DNA from: Martinezella lusitana
GTDB lineage: Bacteria > Pseudomonadota > Alphaproteobacteria > Rhizobiales > Rhizobiaceae
Assembly (NCBI RefSeq): GCF_010668395.1
Contig: NZ_WUEY01000035.1
Span: 1-45,180 of the forward strand
Direction: 5' to 3'
Length of the DNA stretch: 45,180 nucleotides
Made by a program: the position numbers and the translations under genes. The notes under the pieces are model-generated. The model ran no database searches, had not been told where the DNA came from, and saw only the letters and a list, made by a program, of their open reading frames with translations. Shown here piece after piece: positions 23,005-31,290 of the stretch (positions are counted from its first letter, which is position 1; each line of letters begins with the position of its first letter).

Positions 23005-23967
23005 CTATAGGCGTGCGTAGGTTTCCTGCATGCGCCGGATTTCCGGCAATCTCGTCAAAGCCTCTTCATAGCCGCGCTCGATGGCCTCGCCAGCGCGATG
23101 GAACTCCGAAAGACCGATATCGCTCAGACGCGGATGCAGTGCGAGATCCGGCGGATCGCCGGCCAGACGGGCGCGCGCGATCCTGTCCTGTATGATGTTG
23201 AAGGCCTGCACCATGACGCCGGTCATGCCGAGCTTCATGGGTGCCGTATCGTCACGACGCAACAAATCGCCGTTCGGCTGGCCGACGCTATGCTTGACCA
23301 CGGCCGAGCGGCCGAAAAGGTCATAGTGCAGATTGACCGCCGCGACGAGCGGCTGCTCATAGGACCGGCATACGGAAACCGGCACGGGATTGACGAGAGC
23401 GCCATCGACCAGGGTGCGACCGTTGCTCCGAACCGGTTCGAAAATGCCGGGCAGGGCATAGGACGCCCTGAGCGCCGTAATCAGCGAACCGTTGGCGATC
23501 CAGACCTCATGGCCGGTATTCAGCTCCGATGCGACGGCCACGAAAGGACGGTCGAGATCCTCGATCGAAAGTCCTTCCAGGTGCTCCTGCATGCGCTTGG
23601 TCAGCCGCATGCCGCCGAACAGGCCGCTGCCGCCGATGGTGAGATCGAGAAGGCTGGCGATGCGGCGCATCGTGAGCGAGCGGGCAAAAGCCTCCAGCTC
23701 GTCGAGCTTGCCGGCAAGATAGCAACCGCCAACCAAGGCGCCGATCGATGTGCCCGCGATCATGCCGACGGCGATGCCTGCCTCGTCGAGGGCGCGCAGA
23801 ACGCCGATATGCGCCCAGCCGCGCGCAGCGCCGCCACCAAGCGCCAGCGCAATCTTGACCTTCTTGGGCGGAGCGGGAGGGATAAGCGGGCTGGACGTAT
23901 CCTGCGAAGGGCCTGAACCGGTCGAGTTCTGTCCGCCAGTATGACGATTCAACCCCCAATTCAGCAT
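23005..23967 (-). CDS. Patatin-like phospholipase family protein
   Basis: A 320-residue protein with the patatin signatures: oxyanion loop GGGAARGWAHIGVL, nucleophile elbow G72-T-S74-I-G76, and catalytic Asp188 in VDGALVNP. The N-terminal 35 residues are Pro/Ser-rich and not conserved. It most resembles RssA/YlbK-type cytosolic patatins, with lipid acyl hydrolase activity expected. It is preceded by a hairpin (23971-23988) that contains its ribosome binding site, see that feature. Single gene, downstream of hisI by about 100 bp on the same strand. Confidence 0.92.
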   Translation of the reverse strand: MLNWGLNRHTGGQNSTGSGPSQDTSSPLIPPAPPKKVKIALALGGGAARGWAHIGVLRALDEAGIAVGMIAGTSIGALVGGCYLAGKLDELEAFARSLTMRRIASLLDLTIGGSGLFGGMRLTKRMQEHLEGLSIEDLDRPFVAVASELNTGHEVWIANGSLITALRASYALPGIFEPVRSNGRTLVDGALVNPVPVSVCRSYEQPLVAAVNLHYDLFGRSAVVKHSVGQPNGDLLRRDDTAPMKLGMTGVMVQAFNIIQDRIARARLAGDPPDLALHPRLSDIGLSEFHRAGEAIERGYEEALTRLPEIRRMQETYARL

Positions 23968-23970
23968 GTA

Positions 23971-23988
23971 AGGCCTCCTCCGAGGCCT
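23971..23988 (-). promoter_or_regulatory. Hairpin enclosing the patatin ribosome binding site
   Basis: On the minus strand AGGCCTC-GGAG-GAGGCCT forms a 7-bp stem with a 4-base loop that ends 3 bases before the ATG. The loop and 3' arm hold GGAGGAGG, the only Shine-Dalgarno candidate, so the stem would occlude it in part. Confidence 0.6.
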
Positions 23989-24073
23989 AGTATGCCTCAG
24001 CTAAAATACTGTCCCTTTTTCGTTTCCAAATCGTATACTGGTTGTAGCTTCTTCGAGCACTTCGCCGATAAGT

Positions 24074-24523
24074 CTACTGTTTGTAAACTTCTTCCGGATC
24101 GAAATGCAGGTGATCGTCGACCACGCTCAGCATCGGCTTGCCGTCTTCGAGCTCGACCGTACGGTAGAAACAGGAACGACGACCAGTATGGCACGTCGCA
24201 TCATGTCCGGCGACCTCGACTTTCAGCCAGATGGCATCCTGATCGCAATCGGTACGGATTTCCTTCACCGCCTGCAGATTTCCGGAGGTTTCGCCCTTCT
24301 TCCAGAGTTTTCCGCGGGAACGGCTGAAATAATGCGCCGTGCCTGTCTTGATCGTCAGCGCAAGAGCTTCGGCATTCATATGCGCGACCATCAGCAGTTC
24401 GCCGTCATGCGCGTCGGTCACGATCGCGGTAATCAGGCCGCGATCGTCGAAGCGGGGCGTGAAATCGCCCGCATCTTCCAGCTCGGATTTGTCCTCGGAA
24501 GGCGCGTTGAAAATCAAATTCAT
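24074..24523 (-). CDS. hisI: Phosphoribosyl-AMP cyclohydrolase
   Basis: A 149-residue monofunctional HisI, without the HisE domain. The conserved metal-site segments are present: TDCDQDAIWLKVEV and DATCHTGRRSCFYR with the Zn cysteines, and HYFSRSRGKLWKKGETSGN near the N-terminal half. It opens the phosphoribosyl-AMP ring in histidine biosynthesis, third step. The ATG at 24523 (homologues start MNLIFN) is favoured over 24610. It begins 25 bp after the folE stop, so folE-hisI form an operon, an arrangement found in other rhizobia. Confidence 0.96.
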   Translation of the reverse strand: MNLIFNAPSEDKSELEDAGDFTPRFDDRGLITAIVTDAHDGELLMVAHMNAEALALTIKTGTAHYFSRSRGKLWKKGETSGNLQAVKEIRTDCDQDAIWLKVEVAGHDATCHTGRRSCFYRTVELEDGKPMLSVVDDHLHFDPEEVYKQ

Positions 24524-24548
24524 CTCCGGCTCTTTCGTTGAAGCCCGG

Positions 24549-25160
24549 TCAGCGGCCCCGGACCAAAGACATGAAACGGGCCTGCTCGGCCGGATCGGCC
24601 TTGAAGGCACCCGTGAACGTCATCGTCAGCGTCGAGGAGCCCTGCTTCTGCACGCCGCGCATGGCCATGCACATATGCTCGGCTTCGATCATGACGGCGA
24701 CACCACGCGGACGCAGCGTATCGTCGATTGCATTGGCGATCTGCGCCGTCATCGCTTCCTGAGTCTGCAGGCGGCGACCGAAAATATCGACGACACGGGC
24801 GATCTTGGAGAGCCCGAGCACGCGGCCGTTCGGCAGGTAGGCGACGTGCGCCTTGCCGATGATCGGCACCATGTGGTGTTCGCAATGCGAGAAAAACGGA
24901 ATATCTTGCACGAGGACGATGTCATCATAGCCGGAAACCTCTTCGAAGGTGCGGCCGAGTACGTCCTCGGGGTTCAAATCGTAACCGGAGAAGAGCTCGC
25001 GGTAGGCCTTGGCAACGCGCGCCGGCGTATCCAGCAGGCCTTCGCGCTGCGGATCGTCGCCCGCCCAGCGGAGCAGAACGCGAACTGCGTCCTCGGCTTC
25101 CTTCTGTGAGGGGCGTTCGGAATCAACGGCTTGCGGAAAGTTCTTTACAATGGCGTCCAT
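24549..25160 (-). CDS. folE: GTP cyclohydrolase I
   Basis: A 203-residue FolE. The zinc ligands are seen in PFFSHCEHHMVPI (Cys and His) and HMCMAMRGVQKQGSST (Cys), and the conserved RVAKAYRELFSGY and VDIFGRRLQTQE segments are present. It makes dihydroneopterin triphosphate from GTP, the first step of folate synthesis. It is transcribed toward hisI, and its upstream region is shared with the divergent NifU-like gene. Confidence 0.97.
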   Translation of the reverse strand: MDAIVKNFPQAVDSERPSQKEAEDAVRVLLRWAGDDPQREGLLDTPARVAKAYRELFSGYDLNPEDVLGRTFEEVSGYDDIVLVQDIPFFSHCEHHMVPIIGKAHVAYLPNGRVLGLSKIARVVDIFGRRLQTQEAMTAQIANAIDDTLRPRGVAVMIEAEHMCMAMRGVQKQGSSTLTMTFTGAFKADPAEQARFMSLVRGR

Positions 25161-25317
25161 TACCTGTGGATCTCCTGACCCGCTAAGCGGATATCATCTG
25201 TCGGACTCGCCACTGGCATTCTCCGAAGCGCGGAGATTTCGTACCTTTGGCGGGCTCCGGGGCGTTCTGGCTGGCGGACAAGCCTGCCGTCCTGCACGGT
25301 TTCCCATCAAACTTACA

Positions 25318-25344
25318 GAAGACCATTGCATTTCGATGGTCTTC
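25318..25344. promoter_or_regulatory. Perfect inverted repeat in the folE / NifU-like intergenic region
   Basis: GAAGACCAT (25318-25326) and ATGGTCTTC (25336-25344) are perfect 9-base arms separated by 9 bases. It may be an operator or a leader hairpin of the plus-strand transcript. Confidence 0.45.
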
Positions 25345-25382
25345 GAACGACATACATATAGTATGGCATTGTCCCTGTGAAA

Positions 25383-25399
25383 GTGTCCTAAACGGACAC
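25383..25399 (+). promoter_or_regulatory. Small hairpin with T-run in the leader of the NifU-like gene
   Basis: GTGTCC-TAAAC-GGACAC is followed, after GCTGTG, by TTTTTT. It has the shape of a weak terminator, 50 bases before the start codon, and could be an attenuator. Confidence 0.35.
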
Positions 25400-25452
25400 G
25401 CTGTGTTTTTTGTTACGAAACGCAAAACGGGGGCATCGGAGCAAAATCTGTG

Positions 25453-25914
25453 ATGGACGACATATACAACAGCAAAATCCTGGAGTTTGCCGGCAATATC
25501 GAACGTATCGGCAGTCTTTCCGACGCCGATGCCAGTGCCCAGGCCCATTCCAGACTGTGCGGTTCTCGCGTAAAAATCTGGCTGAAAATGGACGGCGACG
25601 TGGTGACCGATTTTGCCCATGACGTCAAGGCCTGCGCGCTGGGTCAGGCCTCGTCCTCGATCATGGCCCGCCATGTGGTGGGCGCTTCGGCGGACGAAGT
25701 GCGAAAGGCTCGGGAAGATATACTGGCCATGCTCAAGGCCGACGGTGAAGGGCCGCACGGGCGCTTCGAGGACATGCGCTACCTGAAGCCCGTTCGGGAT
25801 TACAAGGCGCGCCATGCGTCGACCATGCTGACATTCGATGCCGTCGTCGATGCGATCGGGCAGATCGAGGCAGCGCGGACGGGCGGCAACGCCAAGACCG
25901 CTGAAGCTGTCTGA
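25453..25914 (+). CDS. NifU/SufU-like iron-sulfur scaffold-family protein
   Basis: A 153-residue protein of the IscU/SufU-type fold. Two of the three conserved cluster cysteines are present, Cys36 (RLCGSR) and Cys61 (VKACALGQASSS); the Asp that usually follows the first (CGD) is Ser, and the third Cys position is lost (ARHASTMLTF instead of a Cys before the final helix). Cluster assembly activity is therefore doubtful, though related alphaproteobacterial proteins are commonly annotated this way. ATG 25453 is preferred to an adjacent GTG (25450) preceded by CGGAG. It is the first gene of nifU-like-yidD-DUF1697. Confidence 0.85.
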   Translation: MDDIYNSKILEFAGNIERIGSLSDADASAQAHSRLCGSRVKIWLKMDGDVVTDFAHDVKACALGQASSSIMARHVVGASADEVRKAREDILAMLKADGEGPHGRFEDMRYLKPVRDYKARHASTMLTFDAVVDAIGQIEAARTGGNAKTAEAV

Positions 25915-25929
25915 CCGGAGCTTCGGGCA

Positions 25930-26352
25930 ATGTGCCAATTCTGTCTCATGCAGGATGATGATGAAGACGAGGGCGGCGCTGCTCCTTCCAAGCGAGCGCG
26001 GCGCGACACGTCACCGGCCGGAGGCAGGGCGATCAGATCGCGCAACTATACCGGCCCTTTCCGCAAGACACCGGACCGGCTTTTCGGCATGGGCCTCATT
26101 CGCCTGTATCAGCTCACGCTTTCCGGCTTCATCGGCAATTCCTGCCGCCATATCCCGACCTGCTCGGAATACGGCTATGAGGCCGTCGCCCGCCACGGGC
26201 TTTGGGCCGGCGGCTGGATGACGCTGTTTCGCGTCGCGCGCTGCGGACCGGGAGGCACCAGCGGGCTCGATCCGGTGCCCGGCGAGCTGGAGCGCCGATA
26301 CCATTGGTGGACGCCCTGGCGCTACTTCCGTCTCGGCCGGAAGGCAGCCTGA
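25930..26352 (+). CDS. yidD: Membrane protein insertion efficiency factor YidD
   Basis: A 140-residue protein with the YidD core: RLYQLTLSGFIGNSCRHIPT followed by CSEYGYEAVARHG, WMTLFRVARCGPGG and DPVP. The amphipathic segment and conserved cysteines fit the family, which assists YidC in inserting membrane proteins. An N-terminal extension of about 45 residues (MCQFCLMQDDDEDE...), starting with a C-x2-C motif and acidic, is longer than in many YidD proteins. It starts 15 bp after the NifU-like gene; overall co-transcription is likely. Confidence 0.93.
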   Translation: MCQFCLMQDDDEDEGGAAPSKRARRDTSPAGGRAIRSRNYTGPFRKTPDRLFGMGLIRLYQLTLSGFIGNSCRHIPTCSEYGYEAVARHGLWAGGWMTLFRVARCGPGGTSGLDPVPGELERRYHWWTPWRYFRLGRKAA

Positions 26353-26357
26353 TCCGC

Positions 26358-26885
26358 ATGGCTCTCTACGTGGCGCTGCTCCACAGCATCGTGCTTGGCG
26401 CCGGACGCAGGGTTGTGATGAGTGATCTCAAGGCGATGGCGGAAGGGCTTGGCTTTCGCAACGCCCGCACGCTTGTTGCGACCGGCAATCTCGTTTTCGA
26501 GAGCGAGAAGCGGTCGATTGCTTCTATCGAAGCGCAACTCGAAGCTGGTTTTGTCAAAGCGTTCGGCAAGCATGTCGACATCGTCGTGCGGGACGCCGAG
26601 ACATGGCTGAAACTTGCCGAAGGCAATCCCTTTGTCGATGGCATGGGCAGCGAGGTCGCCATTCGCGTCATGCGTCAGCCGCTGGAGCCCCGGATTCTCG
26701 AAGTACTTGCGAAATATCGTCAGGGCGAGCGAATGGCTATTGTCGGCGGCGATCTCTGGATCGATTTCGGTCTCAAGGCCAGCGAGACGAAGTTGTTGCC
26801 GGCCCTGACGACGAAGCGGCTTGGCATCGGAACGATGCGGAACTGGAACACGGTGCGCGGTTTGACCGAGATGATCCGGTCTTAA
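26358..26885 (+). CDS. DUF1697 family protein
   Basis: A 175-residue protein matching DUF1697. The N-terminal YVALLHSIVLGAGRRVVMSD is followed by LKAMAEGLGFRNARTLVATG-NLVFES and the C-terminal KLLPALTTKRLGIGTMRNWN. The family is widespread and of unknown function. It starts 5 bp after the yidD stop, so is translationally linked or co-transcribed. Confidence 0.9.
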   Translation: MALYVALLHSIVLGAGRRVVMSDLKAMAEGLGFRNARTLVATGNLVFESEKRSIASIEAQLEAGFVKAFGKHVDIVVRDAETWLKLAEGNPFVDGMGSEVAIRVMRQPLEPRILEVLAKYRQGERMAIVGGDLWIDFGLKASETKLLPALTTKRLGIGTMRNWNTVRGLTEMIRS

Positions 26886-27014
26886 TGCCGCTTTTCCTTT
26901 ACTAGAATGCGAAATGCCGCTATCAGGCGCGCGAGCAGTCAGTCAGAATTTACTTACTGCTCACCTTTCGAAACCACCCGCATTCGTTGGCGGGACTGGA
27001 CAAGGAGAATATCG

Positions 27015-29003
27015 ATGTCCCAATCTGTTTCCCTGACATTTCCCGATGGTTCCGTGCGCAGCTTCGCTGCCGGCACGACCGGTCGCGATGTCGCCGAATC
27101 CATTTCAAAGTCGCTGGCTAAGAAGTCCGTCGCCATTGCTATCGACGGCACGGTGCGCGACCTGTCCGATCCGGTATCGGACGGCAAGATCGAGATCATC
27201 ACCCGGGCAGACGATCGCGCGCTGGAACTGATCCGCCACGACACTGCCCACGTTCTCGCCGAAGCCGTGCAGGAGCTATGGCCGGGAACGCAAGTGACCA
27301 TCGGTCCGGTCATCGAAAACGGCTTCTACTACGACTTTGCCAAGAACGAGCCCTTTACGCCCGACGACCTGCCGGTCATCGAGAAGCGGATGCGCGAGAT
27401 CATTCAGCGCAACAAGCCTTTCACCAAGGAAGTCTGGTCGCGCGAGAAGGCCAAGGAAGTGTTCGCCGCCAAAGGCGAAAACTACAAGGTTGAACTGGTC
27501 GATGCCATCCCTCAAGGCCAGGATCTGAAGATCTATTACCAGGGCGACTGGTTCGACCTCTGCCGCGGCCCGCATATGGCCTCCACCGGCCAGATCGGCA
27601 ATGCCTTCAAGCTGATGAAGGTTGCCGGTGCCTATTGGCGCGGCGACAGCAACAATCCGATGCTGACCCGCATCTACGGCACGGCATTCGCCGAGCAGGC
27701 GGATCTCGACAACTATCTGCACATCCTGGCCGAAGCCGAGAAGCGTGACCATCGCCGTCTCGGCCGCGAAATGGACCTGTTCCATTTCCAGGAAGAAGGC
27801 CCCGGCGTCGTCTTCTGGCATGGCAAGGGCTGGCGCATGTTCCAGACGCTGGTGTCCTACATGCGCCGCCGGCTGGAGGGCGACTATCAGGAAGTCAACG
27901 CGCCGCAGGTGCTCGACAAGTCGCTTTGGGAGACCTCGGGTCACTGGGGCTGGTATCGTGACAACATGTTCAAGGTCACCGTCGCCGGCGACGATACGGA
28001 CGACGACCGCGTCTTCGCGCTGAAGCCGATGAACTGCCCTGGCCATATCCAGATCTTCAAGCATGGCTTGAAGTCTTACCGCGAACTGCCGATCCGCCTT
28101 GCGGAATTCGGTGCGGTTCATCGCTACGAGCCGTCGGGCGCGTTGCATGGCCTGATGCGTGTGCGCGGCTTCACGCAGGATGACGCGCATATCTTCTGCA
28201 CCGACGAGCAGATGGCCGCCGAGTGCCTGAAGATCAACGATCTGATCCTGTCCGTTTATCAGGATTTCGGCTTCAAGGAGATCGTCGTCAAGCTGTCCAC
28301 CCGCCCGGAAAAGCGCGTCGGTTCCGACGAACTCTGGGATCGCGCCGAAAGCGTGATGACGGATGTGCTGAAAACCATCGAGGCGCAGTCCGAGGGACGC
28401 ATCAAGACCGGCATCCTGCCGGGCGAGGGCGCGTTCTACGGACCGAAGTTCGAATATACGCTCAAGGATGCCATCGGCCGTGAATGGCAGTGCGGCACGA
28501 CGCAGGTCGACTTCAACCTGCCGGAGCGTTTCGGCGCGTTCTACATCGACCAGCATTCGGAAAAGACGCAGCCCGTCATGATCCATCGCGCCATCTGCGG
28601 TTCGATGGAACGCTTCCTCGGCATCCTGATCGAGAACTTCGCCGGCCACATGCCGCTGTGGGTCTCGCCGCTGCAGGTCGTCGTGGCCACCATTACCTCC
28701 GAAGCCGATGCCTATGGCGAAGAGGTTGCCGAAGCACTGCGCGATGCCGGTCTCACCGTGGAGACCGACTTCCGCAACGAGAAGATCAACTACAAGATCC
28801 GCGAGCATTCGGTGACGAAGGTTCCGGTGATCATCGTCTGCGGCAAGAAGGAAGCGGAGGAGCGTTCGGTCAATATCCGTCGCCTCGGCAGCCAGTCGCA
28901 GACGTCCATGTCGCTCGACGAGGCCATCGCATCGCTTTCTCTGGAGGCGACGGCACCAGACATCCTGCGCAAGCGCGCAGCGCGGCGCGCCAAGGCCGCT
29001 TGA
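27015..29003 (+). CDS. thrS: Threonyl-tRNA synthetase
   Basis: A 662-residue ThrS with an N-terminal TGS domain (SVSLTFPDGSVRSFAAGTTG), the SAD editing domain with HDTAHVLAEAV, and the class II core: MNCPGHIQIFKHG, RLAEFGAVHRYEPSGALHGL and RVRGFTQDDAHIFC, whose Cys and His residues hold the catalytic zinc. The C-terminal anticodon-binding domain ends with KRAARRAKAA. It charges tRNA-Thr. AAGGAG lies 9 bases before the ATG at 27015; an in-frame ATG at 26907 is not supported. It follows DUF1697 by 129 bp with an AT-rich leader. Confidence 0.98.
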   Translation: MSQSVSLTFPDGSVRSFAAGTTGRDVAESISKSLAKKSVAIAIDGTVRDLSDPVSDGKIEIITRADDRALELIRHDTAHVLAEAVQELWPGTQVTIGPVIENGFYYDFAKNEPFTPDDLPVIEKRMREIIQRNKPFTKEVWSREKAKEVFAAKGENYKVELVDAIPQGQDLKIYYQGDWFDLCRGPHMASTGQIGNAFKLMKVAGAYWRGDSNNPMLTRIYGTAFAEQADLDNYLHILAEAEKRDHRRLGREMDLFHFQEEGPGVVFWHGKGWRMFQTLVSYMRRRLEGDYQEVNAPQVLDKSLWETSGHWGWYRDNMFKVTVAGDDTDDDRVFALKPMNCPGHIQIFKHGLKSYRELPIRLAEFGAVHRYEPSGALHGLMRVRGFTQDDAHIFCTDEQMAAECLKINDLILSVYQDFGFKEIVVKLSTRPEKRVGSDELWDRAESVMTDVLKTIEAQSEGRIKTGILPGEGAFYGPKFEYTLKDAIGREWQCGTTQVDFNLPERFGAFYIDQHSEKTQPVMIHRAICGSMERFLGILIENFAGHMPLWVSPLQVVVATITSEADAYGEEVAEALRDAGLTVETDFRNEKINYKIREHSVTKVPVIIVCGKKEAEERSVNIRRLGSQSQTSMSLDEAIASLSLEATAPDILRKRAARRAKAA

Positions 29004-29026
29004 CGGCAACCCAAATCTGACGGCAC

Positions 29027-29053
29027 CTTCAGGGTGCCGTCAGAGAACTGACA
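29027..29053 (+). terminator. Hairpin after thrS
   Basis: A perfect 11-bp stem CTGACGGCACC/GGTGCCGTCAG with a 5-base loop stands 24 bp after the thrS stop. The T-run of a classical terminator is absent, so it may only protect the mRNA end. Confidence 0.55.
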
Positions 29054-29147
29054 TAAAGCTTTCATATAGTTGATGAATCAACGCGTTGCTGTGGTTGCGG
29101 CATGGGACGCAACTGAACCATAGGAGCGGGGCAGCCCCGTCGCGCAC

Positions 29148-29987
29148 TTGGAATTCAAAGAATTATCCTACGCCAATGAACGGGACCCGCGTATCAAGCG
29201 CTGGTTCATCCGCTCCATCGAGGGCCTTTCCGGCCGAGATCGGTACGCACGGCTCTACGATATCTGGCGCACCGATATCGTCGGCAAGAGCGAACGGGTC
29301 TTCGGCAAGATGCTCGATCTCATCGACGTGCGCCTGCTGATCAAGGGCGAGTGGCCGCCGAGCCAGATTCCCGAAGCGCCGATCGTCATCGTCGCCAATC
29401 ATCCCTATGGCATCGGCGACGGGATCGCGGTGATGGCGCTTGCCGAGCAGCTCGGCCGTCCCTTCAAGGTCCTCATCAACAACGAATTGTTGAAGGTGCC
29501 GGAAATGCTCGACTATTCGCTTCCGGTTTCTTTCGAGGAAACCAAGGACGCGATGGCGATCAATATGAAGACCAGGCATGAGGCCGTCCGCCTTCTCAAG
29601 GAAGGCACGACCATCATCGTCTTTCCCGCCGGCGGCGTCGCAACGGCAAAGAAGGGTTTTGGCAGGGCGGAAGATCTGCCTTGGAAAATGTTTCCCGCCA
29701 AGCTCATTCAGGCCGCGCGCGCCAGTGTCATTCCCATCTATTTCGAAGGGCAGAACGGTCGGCTGTTCCATCTGGCGAGCCGGATCTCGATGACCCTGCG
29801 CATTTCGCTGCTGATCCGGGAATTCCGGCGTCTTTCCGGCAGCACCATCACAGCCCATATCGGCGCATTGAGAAGCTGGGAAGCGCTCAGCGAAGGCAGC
29901 GATCGCAAGGATCTGCTGTCGAAACTATATGGTGCGGTCTTCTCGATGGCGCCGCCGAGACGGATGCTGCGCCGCAAGGCCGGATGA
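29148..29987 (+). CDS. Lysophospholipid acyltransferase-family protein
   Basis: A 279-residue PlsC-type acyltransferase. The catalytic motif is NHPYGIGDG (variant of NHx4D), followed by the substrate loop VFPAGGVATAKKGFGRAEDL and IPIYFEG. Such enzymes acylate lysophospholipids or lysolipids such as lyso-ornithine lipid (OlsA type) at the inner membrane; the substrate is undecided. The only start in frame after a TAG at 29121 is a TTG at 29148. AGGAG lies 21 bases before it with a short GC-rich hairpin between, see findings. Confidence 0.85.
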   Translation: MEFKELSYANERDPRIKRWFIRSIEGLSGRDRYARLYDIWRTDIVGKSERVFGKMLDLIDVRLLIKGEWPPSQIPEAPIVIVANHPYGIGDGIAVMALAEQLGRPFKVLINNELLKVPEMLDYSLPVSFEETKDAMAINMKTRHEAVRLLKEGTTIIVFPAGGVATAKKGFGRAEDLPWKMFPAKLIQAARASVIPIYFEGQNGRLFHLASRISMTLRISLLIREFRRLSGSTITAHIGALRSWEALSEGSDRKDLLSKLYGAVFSMAPPRRMLRRKAG

Positions 29988-30067
29988 GCGGGAAGAGTGT
30001 AGAGTTCGCTGTCGACGAGCGGTGACTGCTTCGCCGGCTTGAGCTGGCGGCCGCAAGCGCGCCATCG

Positions 30068-31180
30068 TCAATCCATGCTTTCGCCTTCGTCGCCGCCGGA
30101 GGGCGCCAATTGCTCATAGGTCGGCAGCGGCTGCTGATTGATGGTCGCGGGCGGCGTCTGGCTCTGGCGCATCGGCGGCATCTGGATCGGAAGCTGGCGG
30201 GCCGGCTGTTCGTCGTCGGCATCCTGCGGCTGCTGTTCCTTCATCAGCACTTCCACGTCCGTATTCACGCCTGCGGCAACTGTGAAATCGCGCTGATAGA
30301 TCTTGTCCTTGTTGCGGGCGACGGCGGTGTAGCGGCCTTCGGCAAGCACCATGGTCGGAAAGGCGCTGACGCTTTCCCCGACGATATCTCCCGCGGACGT
30401 CAGGATCGACCAGGCGGTATCGGCGATCGCCTCGCCGCCGGCGTCGGACACCAGCTTGAGGGTGATCTTTGCCGCCCTGTGCTGGATGGTCGCCTGCGTC
30501 ACCTTGCCGGCTTCCACCTGGATATCGGCGCGGATGACGGCATTGACGTCTCCATACTCGGAAACGATGTGATAGGTGCCGGCACTGAGACCGACCAGCG
30601 TGTTCGGCTTGACGTCGTCCATGACGAGACCGCGTTCGCCGTCTTCCTTCGCCTCGCTCGAATAGATCGAGAAGCTCAGCTCGTTCGGCGGGATTCGGAC
30701 GTCCGATCCGGAAACGGCATTCAAAACCATTCCGCCCGCATCGAGGACCATCGTCTGCTTTTGCGTATCGCCGGTTTCCGGCACGCTCAGCCTCTTGGTA
30801 ACGCCGGCGCGGCCGAAGGAAACGTTGACGAAGTAATCGCCTGGCTGAAGGTGGAAGGAGGCAGAGCCACCCCGCGAACTGGCAACCAGCGGCAGCTTGC
30901 CATCGGCGCCGGCAATCGGGCTGAAGACATACCAGGAAAGGCCCTGCTGCTGCGGGCTGCTCTGGGGCGTCATCTTGGCCTCGAGGAAAACGTCGCGCAG
31001 GGTTCGGGCCGGAGAATTCTCACCGTCGGGCGCGACAAAGGCGTTGAGCTTCGGCATCTTCACGCTGCCGTCCAGCTGCTTGAATTCCTTAAAGGCTTCC
31101 TGCGCGGAGGCGGTCGTACCCAGGCTCGCGAGCATCGCAAAAACTGCGCTCAATCGGAGAGCGGATGAAATGCCTGACAT
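30068..31180 (-). CDS. Exported hypothetical protein
   Basis: A 370-residue protein with signal peptide (LRLSAVFAMLASLGTTASAQ) and a body of beta-rich segments that look like repeated Ig-like or regulatory domains, for example LVGLSAGTYHIVSEYGDVNA and LAEGRYTAVARNKDKIYQRD. The C-terminus is rich in Gln and Pro (about 330-365). No enzyme motif or cysteine pattern is visible. The ATG at 31180 (MSGISS) is preferred over one at 31291 since the signal peptide begins there. It is divergent from the nitroreductase gene. Confidence 0.75.
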   Translation of the reverse strand: MSGISSALRLSAVFAMLASLGTTASAQEAFKEFKQLDGSVKMPKLNAFVAPDGENSPARTLRDVFLEAKMTPQSSPQQQGLSWYVFSPIAGADGKLPLVASSRGGSASFHLQPGDYFVNVSFGRAGVTKRLSVPETGDTQKQTMVLDAGGMVLNAVSGSDVRIPPNELSFSIYSSEAKEDGERGLVMDDVKPNTLVGLSAGTYHIVSEYGDVNAVIRADIQVEAGKVTQATIQHRAAKITLKLVSDAGGEAIADTAWSILTSAGDIVGESVSAFPTMVLAEGRYTAVARNKDKIYQRDFTVAAGVNTDVEVLMKEQQPQDADDEQPARQLPIQMPPMRQSQTPPATINQQPLPTYEQLAPSGGDEGESMD

Positions 31181-31290
31181 GGATACCCAACCGATTGACT
31201 TCCGATAAAACACACGCCACTTCAAAACCAATGCAGTGGCAAATTCAAGACCTACATCCTCCCATAAGCCAAAATGAAGGCAGTCCATCA

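Noticed and set aside
25183..25938. Long open frame on the minus strand across the folE/NifU-like intergenic region and the NifU-like gene
   Set aside because: It is antisense to the clearly recognisable NifU-like gene, has no ribosome binding site at a credible start, and matches no family.
27276..29009. 577-codon antisense open frame opposite thrS
   Set aside because: An artefact of high GC content; thrS on the plus strand is unambiguous, and the antisense product has no recognisable domain.
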